NCBI RefSeq assembly: GCF_018691265.1
Contig: NW_024881322.1
Coordinates: 17,246,607 to 17,310,606 of the forward strand
Length of the DNA stretch: 64,000 nt
Direction: 5' to 3'
Source of the DNA: Tyto alba
Lineage: Eukaryota > Chordata > Aves > Strigiformes > Tytonidae
Part shown: in pieces, positions 24,196-36,960 of the stretch
Layout: each line of letters opens with the position of its first letter
How positions within the stretch are numbered: position 1 is the stretch's first letter
Notes under the pieces: model-generated
Told to the model about the DNA's origin: nothing
What the model saw: the letters and a program-made list of their open reading frames with translations, nothing else
Database searches by the model: none
Translations under genes and position numbers: made by a program

Positions 24196-27100
24196 ATAAG
24201 TGACTGTGTGAGATACAGCTTTAATTTTTTTAACTTTAATATTTTCATGTTCTCAGCTTTAACTCTGAAATAATTCTTCAGTGTTGCAGATACTGCATCC
24301 CTTTGGCTCAAGCAAAGATCTGCCAGTGTATCCAGAGTTTAACCCAGTTTTAACCAAAACATACCGAAGACCTATTCATTCTTAAAACTCGTGATCTGAA
24401 CTTCTGTATTGTTCATAAGTGTTTAAACACTCCCCCTCAAAAATTAATCACCCCGAGAGCAGGTATATGTCCAGCATAGAAAGTCTATGTACATACATGC
24501 ATACTTTTTTCTGTGTTATTTATAAGAAACAGAAGAAAAAGGTTTACTTGATTGGGCAACAATTCCAGGCGTACCATCTCTTACTCCTGTGGACAACAGG
24601 AATGTTTGTGGAAGGTTAACTGTATACATCTTTCCACCAGGATATTATTTATTTCCTTTGAGATTCTGTGAAGATATTTCAATCCATATTACTTTTTCAG
24701 ATGAAGGAAGAATTAAAAAGGACATAGCAACACTGAGTATTTGGGGCCTAAACTTAAGTCTGTGGTGTTTTCTTTTGCATCAGACAAAACTTCTACTGAC
24801 CTTCACGTAAACTTAGCTTATCCGATATTTAGAGAACTTCTCCTTACATAAGCATACCTGGTAGGATGAGAGAATTCACTCCTTCAAATTCTGCTGTTAC
24901 AGATGTGGATTTCTTTGCCTTCTTTGCCTCTTCTGTGATTTACTGCTGACAAGGTTACTGCTTTCCTCAAAATACAACACTTAGATAAGGTACAGTAACT
25001 GCAGCTCTGAAGTTACAAGTGATGAGTATATATGAAGGTAAAAATCCAAAGGGACAGTGAGAAGAAAAGACCAAAGTACCAGAGGCATTTCTTTGTATCT
25101 CTGAGCTTCGTCTCCAGTACTGCTGTTTTTTTCTCTCCCAGCTTCTGAAGAAAGTAGCACAAGTCAGAAGCTTAACCTCTTTATGTTTGTTCACTCGTCT
25201 GTAAAATAGAGAATGTTGCACGTGTAATACTGCTTTTAGAATGAATATGTTAATGTCTAAAAAGCTTTTTAAGAATGGAAAACACTATGTAAATGTGAAA
25301 TACTACCATATCTTTCCATTTTAACAAGAGGGGGAGATGCTGTAACAGTTCATATGCTACTCTTGAAGTAGTTCAATGCAAGCTAAAGTGTCTTTGAGAG
25401 CAGTGTCCTGAGAGAATCTCTGAAGTAGAAAAAATCTTATACTTCAACTGACTTAACATACTCATAAATAAGTTTTGTGAGATAGTGTATTAATATTGTT
25501 TCTTTCTATTGCCTTACTTTGGGGCCGGCTTTGTAATGAGATGGACATACAGACTTAGGAAGTGTCTCACACAGTGTTGTTTGAACTGCGGAGTTCCCAG
25601 GTATGTCTATCATCTGCAGTAAAAACAAAACGCCCCAAACCACACCACTTTTCTCATCTCATCCTGCCTATCCTTAAACAGATTAAAGCTCTGCCTTAGT
25701 TGAAAGCTGTTTTTTTGTTTTCTGGGGGGAGGGAATAGAAAGCTTTCTTGTGCACCTTAAGACATACTAATATAATAAGTATATGTCTGCTGTATCTCAA
25801 GGCAGGAGAACAAAATGATTGATCTTGTGTTCGATCTAGTAGATAGTGAAAAAACCTTCTGAGAGGTATGCAGAGACAACAGGGTAGAGAAGGCATGGAA
25901 CCTTTGCATTACTACCATCCAAAAGCTTTCCAACTTCTGGAGACCACAGTTAGACCTTAAATATTATAATGATACAGTTTGTGCAGGTGGAGAGCTATAG
26001 CCTTCAGATTGTGTTTATGTATTTCCTTGTTAATAATATAATATAACAGACATCTGTTTAGAAGAGGGTTTAAAGTCTGCAATATCTGTTTTCTTCTTTG
26101 GATCTCACATAATTCTCTTAAATAAATTAAAAACCCTTATACCTCTAAGACTGTAACATAATGAAAAAAACTGACTTTGTTACCTGAAGTAAGCAAGGTT
26201 TGTTTGGTGTTTTTTTTTTCTCTTTTTTAATTAAAGAATGGAAACCTTTTGTTCTCAGCAGCTTCTATGCAGTCACAAAATGTGCTGTGTCAGAAAAAGG
26301 ACACTGGAAGGCCATTCAGATAAGGACCTGTACAATTGCAAATTTCATGCCTCTCTGCACACCTATGATGCTGCATATCAAGGTTCTTTTAAATGTTTCA
26401 TGCTGTAGAAAAGACCAAAAGTTTTACATCACTCACTGTATTGCACCTAAATGTGGTTTGTAGTTATGTTTTTTTTGGAACAGCAACTGAACCTGGAAAA
26501 GTATGCATTGTCATTGACAACACCACATTTCCCACTTTTATAAATAGTCAAACACTTCAGGAAGTATTGAGTAGTTGATGTGCTTTGCCTGTGTTATTAC
26601 TTAATGAGCCCTTCTCATACAGGATAAATTTTAATAATACTAAACTACAATTAAAACTTTCATGATATGCTTTAAAATGCCATCTAAGAAGCCTTTCTAT
26701 TTAAAAATGCTCAGCTACTGCTCTGCAGAAGACTATGTGGGAGATAGAGTCCCTTCCAATGGTTGGCTCAAATTATTTTGTGCTCTCTTTATTAAATTAA
26801 TTCGTCTTTCCTTTTAATAATGCATCAGTGGAACTATATAGATGTAGTGATACTAGTTTCCGGCCTCTGAGCACATAAACGTAAGATTTTTCATTGTTTA
26901 GGTATGTCTCTGCTGACATTACTGACAAGATAGGAAAGTGTTAGATGATCCTGTAATGGTTTTGCCTAGCCCTGTGGTGCCTGAAAACATAATAAATGAA
27001 AAGGCCTAATTCTTGTTGTACTCATTCAATTTAAAAATAATAGCACCTTTGGTATTACTGGATGAGAAAAGAAGAATTTGTTTCAGGGACTGTATTTTTG

Positions 27101-27201
27101 GGTTTTTGTTTTTTTTTTTTTTTCAATATTGCTAGAATTCTATTTCAATGCAGTTAAGTTGCAAAATCAAGGGTAAAATGAATCTGAATTTAGGCTCATA
27201 C

Positions 27202-27792
27202 TGTGAGAAACAAGCCCACGTATATATAAAAAAAGTTTTATTGGGGACAAAGTCAGTGGAGCAAAGAATACAGCGCTGGGCGCAATGGCGCGCCCTGGAG
27301 CCAAAAGGGGCTCCCTTTTATTGTATAAATGGTTACATATTCATCTACTCTAATACATATGCATCACTACTTCTAAGGATAGGGAGGGAATATTACAATT
27401 AGTTCCGAGAAATCATTAACATATCCCCCCAACCCAAATTCCTCCCGTCGCGCTTGCGCAGTGCTCCCTGGTGGTCGTGGGCAGGGGTCTTCAGATGAAG
27501 GCTCGTAGTCTTCTTCACTGTGTTCGCTCGTTGACCCTTATTTATGCGCAAACTCAGTCCTGTGGTCACGTACACCTTGTCCTTCAAGTCTGGGCTAATT
27601 TGTAGCTCTTTTGTCTTTATGGCTCAGCGACTCCAGTTCCTCTCTTATCTCAAGAACAGGAGATAACAGAGAGGGCCCATCATGTTCTTTCCCATTCCAT
27701 TGCAAAGGAGTTACCATCCTTTGATATGGACCATCTGGTGAGCATTCCAAAGGAAAAAGGGGGGGCTGTTGGGTTGGTGTTTCCTCTGATCA
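27202..27792 (-). mobile_element. 3' LTR of an endogenous retrovirus
   Basis: On the minus strand this 591-bp unit begins TGATCAGAGG and ends TTTCTCACA, so it has TG...CA termini. It carries a CAATAAAAGGG TATA-like stretch near 27315-27325, a G/C-rich CAGGGCGCGCC block, and AATAAA (27237-27242) after GTCCCC, close to its 3' end. Immediately upstream in its own direction is a strong polypurine tract (27793-27813). That marks this as the 3' LTR of a provirus rather than a solo LTR. The 5' LTR and nearly all of the interior are missing from the window. The family looks betaretrovirus-like (ERVK type) from its compact organisation, but I cannot confirm this. Confidence 0.8.
27237..27242 (-). terminator. 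LTR polyadenylation signal
   Basis: Minus-strand AATAAA in the context GTCCCCAATAAAAC, about 35 bp before the LTR's end. This fits a short U5. Confidence 0.65.
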
Positions 27793-27813
27793 ATCCCCCC
27801 TCTCTTCTCTTTT
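27793..27813 (-). other. Retroviral polypurine tract
   Basis: The minus strand reads as about 20 A/G residues ending in six G and A, directly abutting the LTR start. In retroviruses this tract is the primer site for plus-strand DNA synthesis and always adjoins the 3' LTR. Confidence 0.7.
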
Positions 27814-27990
27814 CCCACTAGTAAATTATTTTACTTTTCTTAAAATTTGTATCATTGTACTAATAACAGCTTCAACCTAATTCAATAAAAGTAATTGTTT
27901 AATTACTTTTAGCGAAAGCAAAATTCTTCTATTATTTATCACAATACTATGCTAGGATGTTTGTGCAGAATGCTGTACTTACTTCCTTAA
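27814..27990 (-). other. Possible remnant of provirus interior
   Basis: A/T-rich sequence just inside the polypurine tract. The last part of env would normally lie here. I can see a short open stretch ending in a stop codon just before the tract, but not a diagnostic motif. The boundary with host DNA is not visible. Confidence 0.25.
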
Positions 27991-30900
27991 GTCTGTGGCA
28001 AAATCATGGTCACTTTAGAAGCATAAAAATGAAAGACAGTGAAATTGTGCCTGAAAATTAAATAAAATAATGTATACATACATGGACTGCCAAAAAATTG
28101 CCTATTTTGACCAAAAAGAAAGTTGGTAGTTGGATTCATTCAATTCCCTGTATAGCTTCTTATCTGATTATTAAAAGTTTTTTTTTTTTTTTTTAATAGT
28201 AAAGAAGCCTTCAATTTTAAAACCAAACAAAACCAGACTATTACAAAAATGTCTTTCTTATCATTATCTTCATGTTAACCAGAATAATAAACTGATAATT
28301 CAATTTTGGCATTATCTCTGTGGAAGGTAAACTTAATAATATAGTAGAAGTCAGGGTGATTATTTCTAACTTTAATCCCAAGACTGTGTTCTGTTCAAGT
28401 AATACCATGTTAGTCAGTAATTGGTATGAAGTGATATTACATAAATTGTCAACTATAAAACATAAACTTTCTTAATTAGTTAAGATTTTAAAGTGTGATG
28501 CGTTTTTGTATCAACTCTAGCAATAATATCTTGATTCCATGCTACTGGTTGCGACTATTACTATTAATAATTTATTTCAACCATCTTTTATCTGAAACAA
28601 AAACTTAATAGAACATATTAATGCTGTTATGGTTTTATTTCAGAACTTTTTAATTATTTTAGATCTACTATATATTTAAATGTATTTTTGTATCTTTTAT
28701 AGTTCTAAAGATTACTTGGCTTTTACACAGTATATTAAAGCCAAATAGTGGTCTTGTAAAATCAAAATAAAATCAAGAATGATCATATGACTATTCCATT
28801 TTACTTAACCTTAATAATTATGTGAATAGTGAGATAGGTAAAAGGTTTTCATTTTGTCCTATTAATTTCTCACTTAGTTGTTTTAGGAAAAAGACAGTTT
28901 AGTTAGTATTAATAATAACATTAGTCCCACATCTAATCTTGTACTTATGATATTAGTAGGTTTTTTATATCCTACCTGAGTTTTATGATTTTAGACTTAG
29001 TGTTGGTACACTTTGTATATGTAGAAAAATTGCAGATACCTGAAAGAACCAATTAGCTTGCCTTCATATTTGTCCTCAATCGAAGATTTTTTTTTATTAA
29101 CTTTCATACAAGAAACTGAGTTTATGAACAATATATATAAACATTCAGTACTAATGAGGTACAAGCCTCTACGATTGTAAAATTTGGTTATTCTAATAGA
29201 AATTAACATTTCAAGTTTATATGACTGGGTATGTTTTCATTTACAACTACATACTTTAATCTTTTTTATTTTATAAATGTGTTGTGTGACTCTGCTGCAG
29301 TTACCTAACACTGGGATAACCTTATAGTGTTGTACAGATCTTACTTGTTGAACAACAGTACATATATTTCATCTGTTGTCTTCCTGTTCCATTATTTTTG
29401 CTAGGTATGATATTCACTGAGTATTGTAAGAAATTCTGACAGTTTAAATTCTAGGTTATTTCATTTGAGGCACTTTTTAAAAAAAAAAAAAAAAATTAAA
29501 ACTGTGTGTCTTTTTCTGAAGATCTAATTATGTCAGCAGAAAATACCAGGTTTTACTTATTAACAGATAACTGGATATGGTTCTGGGGCCAAGGTTACAC
29601 AGAAGCATTGTCTACATTAATGTTTCTTTTCCATGTTAAAGATATCTTAATTTCTTCATATACTCCTCTCACTTTATATTTTCAATATTGAAAACTTACC
29701 TAAATAAATTTTGTTTTGGATTTAAAGCTATAATAGATAAATACAAGAAAATAAGTTGCCTTCCACAAAATGCTTCATAGAAAGTGAATGAAAGAGCCAC
29801 AAATGAGTATCTAAATGAAAACTATTTTCCTGGGGCTATTAACTGAATATGAATGTCACTTTAGCAGTAAATATTTTTTTCTCATGAACATTTTTTGAGA
29901 TTGTATTTGAATCAAATTTAGTTTTGAATTTCTTGTGTACATGTTTTATCTTTTTCTAAGGCATTTTTTTAACATTACTACATCTCGGCACATAGATCTA
30001 AGGAAAAAAGGTTTCCATGGTGAGAAAGTGAAAAACAAATGTTGATTATCAGTTTTAAAGATTTGATGGTATTATTCTCTACAAATTGTTAGCTAAGGAA
30101 AGAGAATCTGGATATAGAAGTATAAAAACTTCTGTGAGGTTACTAAGCATGATATTCAAGTGTGCATGTATAGTTTGTTGGGGCTAATTTAGAGAGATAA
30201 TCAGGTTTACCCCTCCAAATCAGTGCATCTGGATCCTTTGGTGCTCACACATACATTTCATAGATGAAAATGCTGAAACGTTTCAGTTGACAGTGTAATA
30301 TGCTTGCATATATGGTAGTCACATTTTCAGTGTTGCATATTTTAAAATAAAGAGGCAGCAGGAGGTTTGTAATGGTGTCTGTGTGCAGTGGGAAGAAGAA
30401 CAATCTTCTGGAATACCAGTGCCTGATGTTTGGGAAGAAATTTAAGAAAGAAAGTTGTGTTTAGTCTACATAAAAACTCTTGACATGTAGCATTTGGTGG
30501 ACGCCAACTCTGATCTCAGGCATTTAAAAATGTGCTGTGTGTATTTTTTAGGTCCTTATCTATGAAGTAAGCAGAGGTACATTGCTGAGTACAGAAAATA
30601 AACTGCCAAGTAGCATAATGATATCATCTCAACTTGCCTGAAACTGTTTAGGATGGGCTGGTCTGAGTGGTACAGCCTGGCACTGAAAACCAGAGAGATA
30701 GGTTGCGTGAATTTGCATCAATTTTTAAATAGAAATCCTACTGTGTTGTAAACGGTTTGTATATGGCTGGCTACTAGCAACTGTGGTTGCATTAATATGT
30801 CTTGAGTTCTGGTTATTATTTTGTTATCTAATTTGAGTTCATGCAGATCTTTGCAAAAGGGAACAGAAGTCAGGGCATTCTAGCAGCCAACTGCCAGTAT

Positions 30901-33589
30901 CATCTTCAGCTGAACTTTTATTTTCCTATAAAACATTTGAGAAATTGAAGCTGAAAGATTTTCAGGTTTCAAGAAACATAAGAATTTCTAAAGAAACTGT
31001 AAAAGGAACTGAATAAGCAATAGAATTAAAATCCTATAACAAGTTCAAGAAAATGGAAAAGAGAGCTCTATGAGGTAATTTATGCCCTGGTTTGGTTTAA
31101 TATATTCAACAGAATTTGATACTATCTTCACAAGAACTAGTACATTTTCTATTAAAATAATTCAGAATTCTTTTATTGAAACTGATTATTTTACTTTCAA
31201 CTGCTTATTAAAGCTAAGGAACAGTTTCCCTGAAGACATTTGTATCTATTAGCAAAGGAAATATATGTATTACTAGAAAATACTTAACCTAGGACAAACT
31301 GGTGACAGCAGGATATTGAGCAATTAAGTCTGTGCTCTCAGAGAGGATGTAAGGGAAAACCCAAATAAATGTAAGAAATACTTAGGTTGTCTAATTTAGC
31401 TGCTTAGACATTTTGGTCTCTGAAGAAAAAAAATACATATAAAAACTTTTTGGATTTGACTCTGATTTTTGGCTGTAGAAAGCTTTTTGAAGAAAATTCA
31501 AAGCTTTCTGTGGAAAGTAGGAGAAATATTGTTCCATTTTTCTACATGAAATTTGCTATTTTCAGCAATGTATTTCCCCAGTGATGGGAAGGATCAGGCA
31601 CCAAGTATACTGGTAAGCTAATGACAGACTACAGACCAGTAAGAAATAAAAGGTTACTCTGAACATTTACACTTAATTTCCTCTCTTCCTTAAACTAGTG
31701 TCATAATTCCCTCACTTTGCTTCGGTGTCCTCCATTTTCATTGTGATCAGTCTCAGTGTAACTGTAACTGCACTATATTTAGTAATTTGTATTTCATATT
31801 GTGTCAATCAATTTTTTAAATGTAGCTATGTAGTTTTCACTACTCATCTTTGTTTTGTGTTGGTTATTTTTTATATAATTTGAACATTTTTTCCAGTCGA
31901 CTAATACCACACACATAGTTATATTTTAGATTGTTTACTCATAGGAAAAAATATAATTCTGTGTGTACTTGGATTTTCAGTCTTGTATCTTACAAAACTA
32001 AGTTAAGGTTTAGATGATCTCACTGATGAAAAAATTTATTTTGAAGTTTATTTAATAATTAATTCACCTTCTTATAGGTGATCTTTTTTTTCTATCTGGA
32101 TTCCATAATTTGAAATTGTTAGGCACGTATCTGTAATAATAATTTGTGTGCTGGAGTCTGCTACTTATGCAGACATAGTAAACTAGCAGAAGCCAACAGA
32201 GACATACATTTTAACAACTTACAGTATGTATGTGCAACACACCATTTTTAGAGTCTGTATATGTATATATGTACATAAGTATACAGTTCAGCAGTAGTTA
32301 ATGAAGTTGATTCAGTGATTTAGTTGAAGGCAAGTGAGAGAAAATTGCTTTTAGTCATTCCTCATATAATACAATTATATATTTTTAAAATTTTCTGTCT
32401 TATATTCACTTTTTTATTTTTTCTTTCATTCCACTGACTGGTTGTGGTCTTCATGTGCTTAACTGATGAAGACAGTGATACATTTCAGACTGTTTTTCTA
32501 AGCTTTTCTTCAAATGTGAAAAGTAAATAATATTCTGTGGTATAATACTATTTGAGACTGTTTGGCCTCCAGTGTTACAAAAAGAGGTGTTTTTTTCCCC
32601 ACAGAATTCTTGTGGTTTTAATTTAACAGCATTATTAAACTTGATGCATCATCATGTTGAAAAAATTAGTGATCTGGAAAATAAAGATTAATTAATATCA
32701 TGCTGCTGAACACTGAGTATTTTTTTATAATAACTGATTACTGCCAGAGATATGAGTCTTACACCAAAGTGACACACATAAAGCAGATTTTCCCCACTGT
32801 TGAAAACAGAAGTGATAGCAAACTACAGATGTATCTGCATTTCAGTAGAAGATTGGGCGCTATATTAGTGTATGTTCATTCTGTCTGTTAGTTAATAAAA
32901 AAAAAACAAACTAAAAAACAAAATTATCCATTGCATGGCTGTTCTCTGGAAGCTGATAATTATTGACTAATTAAGCAGGGATTGGAACTATGGGCTTAGG
33001 TTAAATTCTCCAGTGTAGCAATTACAGATCTGTAGCTTTTCCTTCCTCAAAAAATTAAATCTGACCCTGGTTTATTTTATTATCAATTTGGAAATATGAA
33101 CATTTTTAAACTTGATCTTGTCAGTTTGTCTGTAAGAATAAAAGAAGATGATCTTTCAAATCAAATGGGGCATGCTTATATAATAGTACTTGGTATACTA
33201 CTTTATACTTCTTGATATCACTTGAAAATAAATATTAAAGCTATTTTCATAAGGGAGTTACTCATATGGTGTGATATTTTCCACAGCTGTCACTGATCTA
33301 AGTGTTGTGATATTCACTAATGGACAAAAAAAAAGGCAGAGTTTTACAGCTGTTTTGTAAATTATTTGAACAGAGTCTTTCCTAATGTTATTTTAAGCAT
33401 TACTGTAGGGGTGGTGTCAATTATTACCCTTGTTTACCCTCTAGAGAACCTATACGTTACTAGACTTCATTATTGAGCTCCTATACCTCTCCACAGAGAA
33501 GTGACACTCTCAAAATAAATTTGAAACATATCATAGGATGATAGCACTGATGAGTTATTCTATAGTCAACTAAGAGAAATTTCTGGTTT
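27991..33589. other. Unique A/T-rich non-coding DNA
   Basis: About 5.6 kb of strongly A/T-rich sequence. T and A runs lie at 28178-28194 and 29479-29495. No gene, RNA gene or transposon is recognised, and open frames are 70 codons or fewer. Confidence 0.6.
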
Positions 33590-35462
33590 GGTAGTCCTTG
33601 TCCTTACGGGAGATTTCAACTTCCCAGACATTAACTGGGATACCATACTGCTGTGACAAACAAGTCTGGGAAATTCCTGAGTTTTGTGTAAGATAATTTA
33701 TTTTCACAAGCACTCAGTGAGTCAGCTGGAAAAGATGCCCTTCTAGACTTGTTTGTGAATTGAGAAGGACTCGTGGGAGATGTCACGGTAGGTGGCTGTC
33801 TCAGCCGCAGCAATCATGAGATGGTTGAATTTAGAGTTTTTGATGTAATGAGAAAAAAAGATCAGCAGAGTTGCTACCATGGATTTCGAGAGAGAAAACT
33901 CCAAGTTACTCAGGGAGCTAGTTAGCAGTGTCTCCTGGGAAACAGGAGGGCTTTTGAGGGCTTAGGGGTTCACGAGTGCTGGTCAGTTTTTTAGAACCAC
34001 CTTTTAAAAGTACAGAACAGGCAATCCCATTGTGTCAGAAATCAAACAAGTGGGGCAGAACAACAGGGGACTCCTCATGGAACTCAGGAGGAAAAAGAAA
34101 TTGTATGATCTATAAAAGTGAGGTCAGGCTTTGCAAGAAGCTTCCAGAGCTGTGGCTTCTAAATGCACAAAGGACACAAAGGGCCAAAGCTCAACTAGAC
34201 CTGAAACTGGTCAGTGTTGTGTCAGAAAACAAGACAGGCTTTTTTCAGTATGTTAATATCAAGAGGAGGTCCAAGGGAAAAATGGACCAATACTTGCTGA
34301 AGATGGTCACCTGACAAATAGGGATGAAGAAAAAGTAGAGGCATCCAATGTTTGTTTTTTTTTTTTTTTTCCTCAGTTTTTAGTAATACTGATAGACCTT
34401 GGGGTGCCCGATCCCTTGACATTGAAGTCCATGACTGTGGGAACAGTGACTTCCCGTTTGTGGACACTGACACTGTCAGGGACCAGTTGATGGGGTCCAG
34501 TCCATGGGGCCTGATGGAATTCATCCCATAGTGCTGAAGGAGCCAGCAGATATTACAGTAGGACCCCTCTCGATCATCTACCAGAGGTCTTGGGACCCTG
34601 GCAAGGCCCCCACTGACTGGAAGCTAGGCAAAACTATTCCAATTTCCAAGAAGGGCTTGAGGGAAGCCCCAGGAAGCTACGGACCTGTTAGTCTAACCTC
34701 AGTGCCTGAAGGAATTATGAAGAAGATCATTCTGGGTGCTACTGAAAGGCATTTAAAGAACAATGCAATCATCAGGTCAAGTGAACGTGTTCAAAAAGGG
34801 AAAGTCCTGTTTAACTAATTTGATATCCTTCTACGATAAGAACACTCACCTAGTAGGTGAGAGGGAGGTATTGGATTTAGTTTTTCTGGATTTTAGTAAG
34901 ACCTCTGGTACTGTCCCTGACAGCACCCTTCTGGACATGTCCAGCTGTGAGATGAGCAGGTATAAAGTGTGATGTGTGAAGAACTGGCTGTTATGGGATC
35001 AACCATTTGGAAAGGATGTTAAAGTACTTGAATGTGTCCAAAACTGCTGAAGGGGCTGGCAGGCATGTCCTCTGAGGAGTGGCTGAGGGCTTGGGGGTTT
35101 GTCTAGTTTGGAGAGGAGGCTGAGGGGTGACATTGCTGCTCCCCACAGCTCCCTGAGGAGGAGCCGTGGGGAGGGAGGTGCTGAGCTCTACTCCCTTGGG
35201 CCCCATGCCAGGATATGTGGGAATGGCTGAAAGCTGCGTCCATGGGGGGAGGTTCAGACTGTACATAACGAAACATTTCTTTACCAAGAGGGTGGTCAAA
35301 CCGTGGAACAGACTTCCTAGAGAGGCGGTCAGTGCCCCGTCTCAGCGTTTGAGGCGCATTTCAACAACACCCTTAATAATCATGCTTTAACTTTGGGCAG
35401 CCATGAAACAGTCAGGCAGTTGGACTAGGCAATTGATGTAGGTCCAACTCAACTGTTCTAGT
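33590..35462 (+). mobile_element. CR1 LINE, decayed and internally deleted
   Basis: About 1.87 kb of an older CR1 with parts of ORF2 and the 3' end. A full-length CR1 is about 4.5 kb. The order is: endonuclease C-terminal part (about 33600-33850), linker (to about 34320), a poly-T interruption at 34349-34371, reverse transcriptase (about 34500-34975), then a jump to the 3' region with GTGGCTGAGGGCTTGGGGG and GGTTCAGACTGTACATAACG. The final part reads CAGTTGGACTAGGC...GATGTAGGTCC and ends near GTTCTAGTC. The 3' end differs from the copy at 15391-16191, so it belongs to another CR1 subfamily. No target duplication is expected or seen. Confidence 0.88.
33609..34972 (+). pseudogene. CR1 ORF2 fragment: endonuclease and reverse transcriptase, broken
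   Basis: Translation in pieces gives a GDFNFPD motif (33609-33629) of the APE-type endonuclease. In a different frame, an SNHEM stretch (33809-33823) replaces the usual S-D-H active-site motif, so the Asp codon is AAT at 33812-33814. The reverse transcriptase is split across two frames. The first, from 34504, shows GPDGIHP, LKE, LSIIY, DWK and PVSLTSVP blocks. The second, from about 34763, shows GKSCLTN and a FLDFSK motif with the catalytic Asp at 34889-34891, followed by TSGTVPD in place of AFDTVPH. The FADD active-site region is absent: sequence jumps near 34990 to the 3' untranslated part. The protein is non-functional in this copy. Confidence 0.8.
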
Positions 35463-35795
35463 CTTGTCTAGTATATTCTTCCTAACTCCTTCTTTTGCTA
35501 CCAATACATACTGAGGAAATCTCTGATGACATTTGTTCCCAGCCCTGCACTAACAGAAGGGACTGCATGAGCAGTCATGTTCCAGTCTAGGCACTGGCTC
35601 TTTCACATTGTGGGCAGGAGGCTTGTAGTTGTGATGGGGGTGAGAGCTGTGGATCATCTCAAGATCATTTGACCATCTGAACAAATTTGCAAAAAGCAGG
35701 TGTGAAGTGTAGTGTTTGAAAGTCTTTTATGTTCATCCAGTTTCGCTGGGTTTTCCCAGTGCTCAGGAGAGGATAAAGCAGAAGGCTCATGCATT
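35463..35795. other. Unassigned sequence between CR1 and LTR
   Basis: About 330 bp with no recognised motif. It could be host DNA or the remnant of the 3' part of the adjoining LTR, which is truncated here. Confidence 0.4.
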
Positions 35796-36278
35796 GCATG
35801 CTGCAATCCTCCCAGTGCTGAATTACAACAGTGGGGACTGCTTCTTCCCACAGGGTCCCGTCTGACTTTGGGTGTGGTCAACTTAGTGGGCTGCATGAGG
35901 CCCCTCACAGGCCATAAATCAATGTCTGCTCCACCATAGACCTCCATGGGTGGCAGGGGGGGCCGCCCTGCCGTCTCACCACAGGATACAGGGGGGTCTC
36001 TGCTCCGGCACACCTCCCCCCTCCTTTCTTCCTCTGTTTCTCCACTGACCTTGGTGTTCATGCAGCTGCAGCAACTCCTCCTCACAAGTCCGACTCCTCC
36101 TCATCACATCCCTTCTTAAATAATTTATCGTAGAGGCGCAGCTGATTGGCTTGCCATTGGTGCAGAGGGGAGGCTGACTTGGAGCCAAGGGAGCTTTGAG
36201 AAGCTTCTCACAGGTGCCACTGATGTAGCCCCCTCCCCTGCTACCAAAAACCACCACCACCTACTCAAACCCAGGACA
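35796..36278 (-). mobile_element. LTR family A copy 2, truncated
   Basis: Minus-strand LTR sequence matching copies 1 and 3: it begins TGTCCTGGGTTTGAG and runs through the palindrome TGAGAAGCTTCTCA (36197-36210), GCCAATCAGCTG, TTTAAGAAGGGATG and the CCCATGGAGGTC segment. It stops at about 35796, in the GCATGCTGCAATCC motif. The 3' half of the LTR is missing, so no second terminus or target duplication can be found. The open frame of 143 codons here is not a gene. Confidence 0.82.
36197..36210. promoter_or_regulatory. 14-bp palindrome in LTR family A copy 2
   Basis: TGAGAAGCTTCTCA, identical to that in copies 1 and 3, with a CCAAT box (ATTGG on the plus strand) about 50 bp away in the direction of LTR transcription. 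Confidence 0.6.
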
Positions 36279-36416
36279 ATGGCAAAACTCTACATGTCTG
36301 ACCCTAACAAGGCTCAAAGATGTGCCTATCGTTTCCTGTATCTCCTGGGTGGGCCTGCGACCTGCCCTGCAAAGAGCTGCTCTGCTGATGTGCACCTCAG
36401 CCCCAGCATAACATAG
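36279..36416. other. Unassigned sequence between LTR and microsatellite
   Basis: About 140 bp, moderately G/C-rich, with no recognised motif. It leads directly into the CTATT repeat. Confidence 0.4.
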
Positions 36417-36517
36417 CTATTCTATTCTATTCTATTCTATTCTATTCTATTCTATTCTATTCTATTCTATTCTATTCTATTCTATTCTATTCTATTCTAT
36501 TCTATTCTATTCTATTC
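36417..36517. repeat. Perfect (CTATT) microsatellite, about 20 units
   Basis: 101 bp of uninterrupted CTATT pentamers. It may have grown from the ATTCT-type tail of a CR1 element, but no CR1 body precedes it, so this origin is only a guess. Confidence 0.98.
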
Positions 36518-36879
36518 CCTGCACTCACCATGAGTCAAACAACGATGAGACTAATATTTGCCAGAAATGCCAGAGGTTTTTCAGATACTGAAACAGATCC
36601 AGTGACACAAATCACAAAGGTTTAAAGTGGACAGAGGATTTCATTTTATTTTTCTGAAACTGCTTCAGAGATAATGGTATCAAGCATCACCACACTGCGC
36701 ATATGTAGTCAGAAGCAGGTTGATGTATTCCTCAGTTTAGCTTGAAAAAACATCCCTTGCAGTGTGACAAAGGAAAGCCACAGAGCCATGGAAAGTAGCA
36801 GCAGGAACACAGGACGAGCTGCCTCTGATTCCTGAAGAGTGAGAACTTCAAGAATGAACATCGGTACCGACCGCACACA
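36518..36879. other. Unassigned sequence upstream of the G/C-rich block
   Basis: About 360 bp of ordinary composition. The minus-strand open frame that reaches furthest into it (36709-37563) ends here, but its translation in this part is not recognisable. Confidence 0.4.
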
Positions 36880-36960
36880 GAAGAAGAAGAGCTGAGTGGT
36901 GCCATGGGGTGCTTTCCCAGGTGTGACCCGTACGGGTGCCCAGCACACCCTCTGCCTCCC

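Larger units (their letters stand above)
20820..27201. other. Unique A/T-rich non-coding DNA
   Basis: About 6.4 kb with no recognisable gene or transposon. Open frames of up to 88 codons look random, and the 88-codon minus-strand frame at 24045-24311 is partly an artefact of the CCAA repeat. It holds a poly-A run (21281-21304), a CCAA/CAAA repeat (24101-24195) and a T-rich tract near 27100-27124. Confidence 0.55.

Noticed and set aside
24045..24311. 88-codon minus-strand frame with a hydrophobic W/F/L-rich run
   Set aside because: The apparent membrane segment is the translation of the CCAA/CAAA simple repeat.
34222..34524. 100-codon minus-strand frame
   Set aside because: It is antisense to the CR1 ORF2 remnant.
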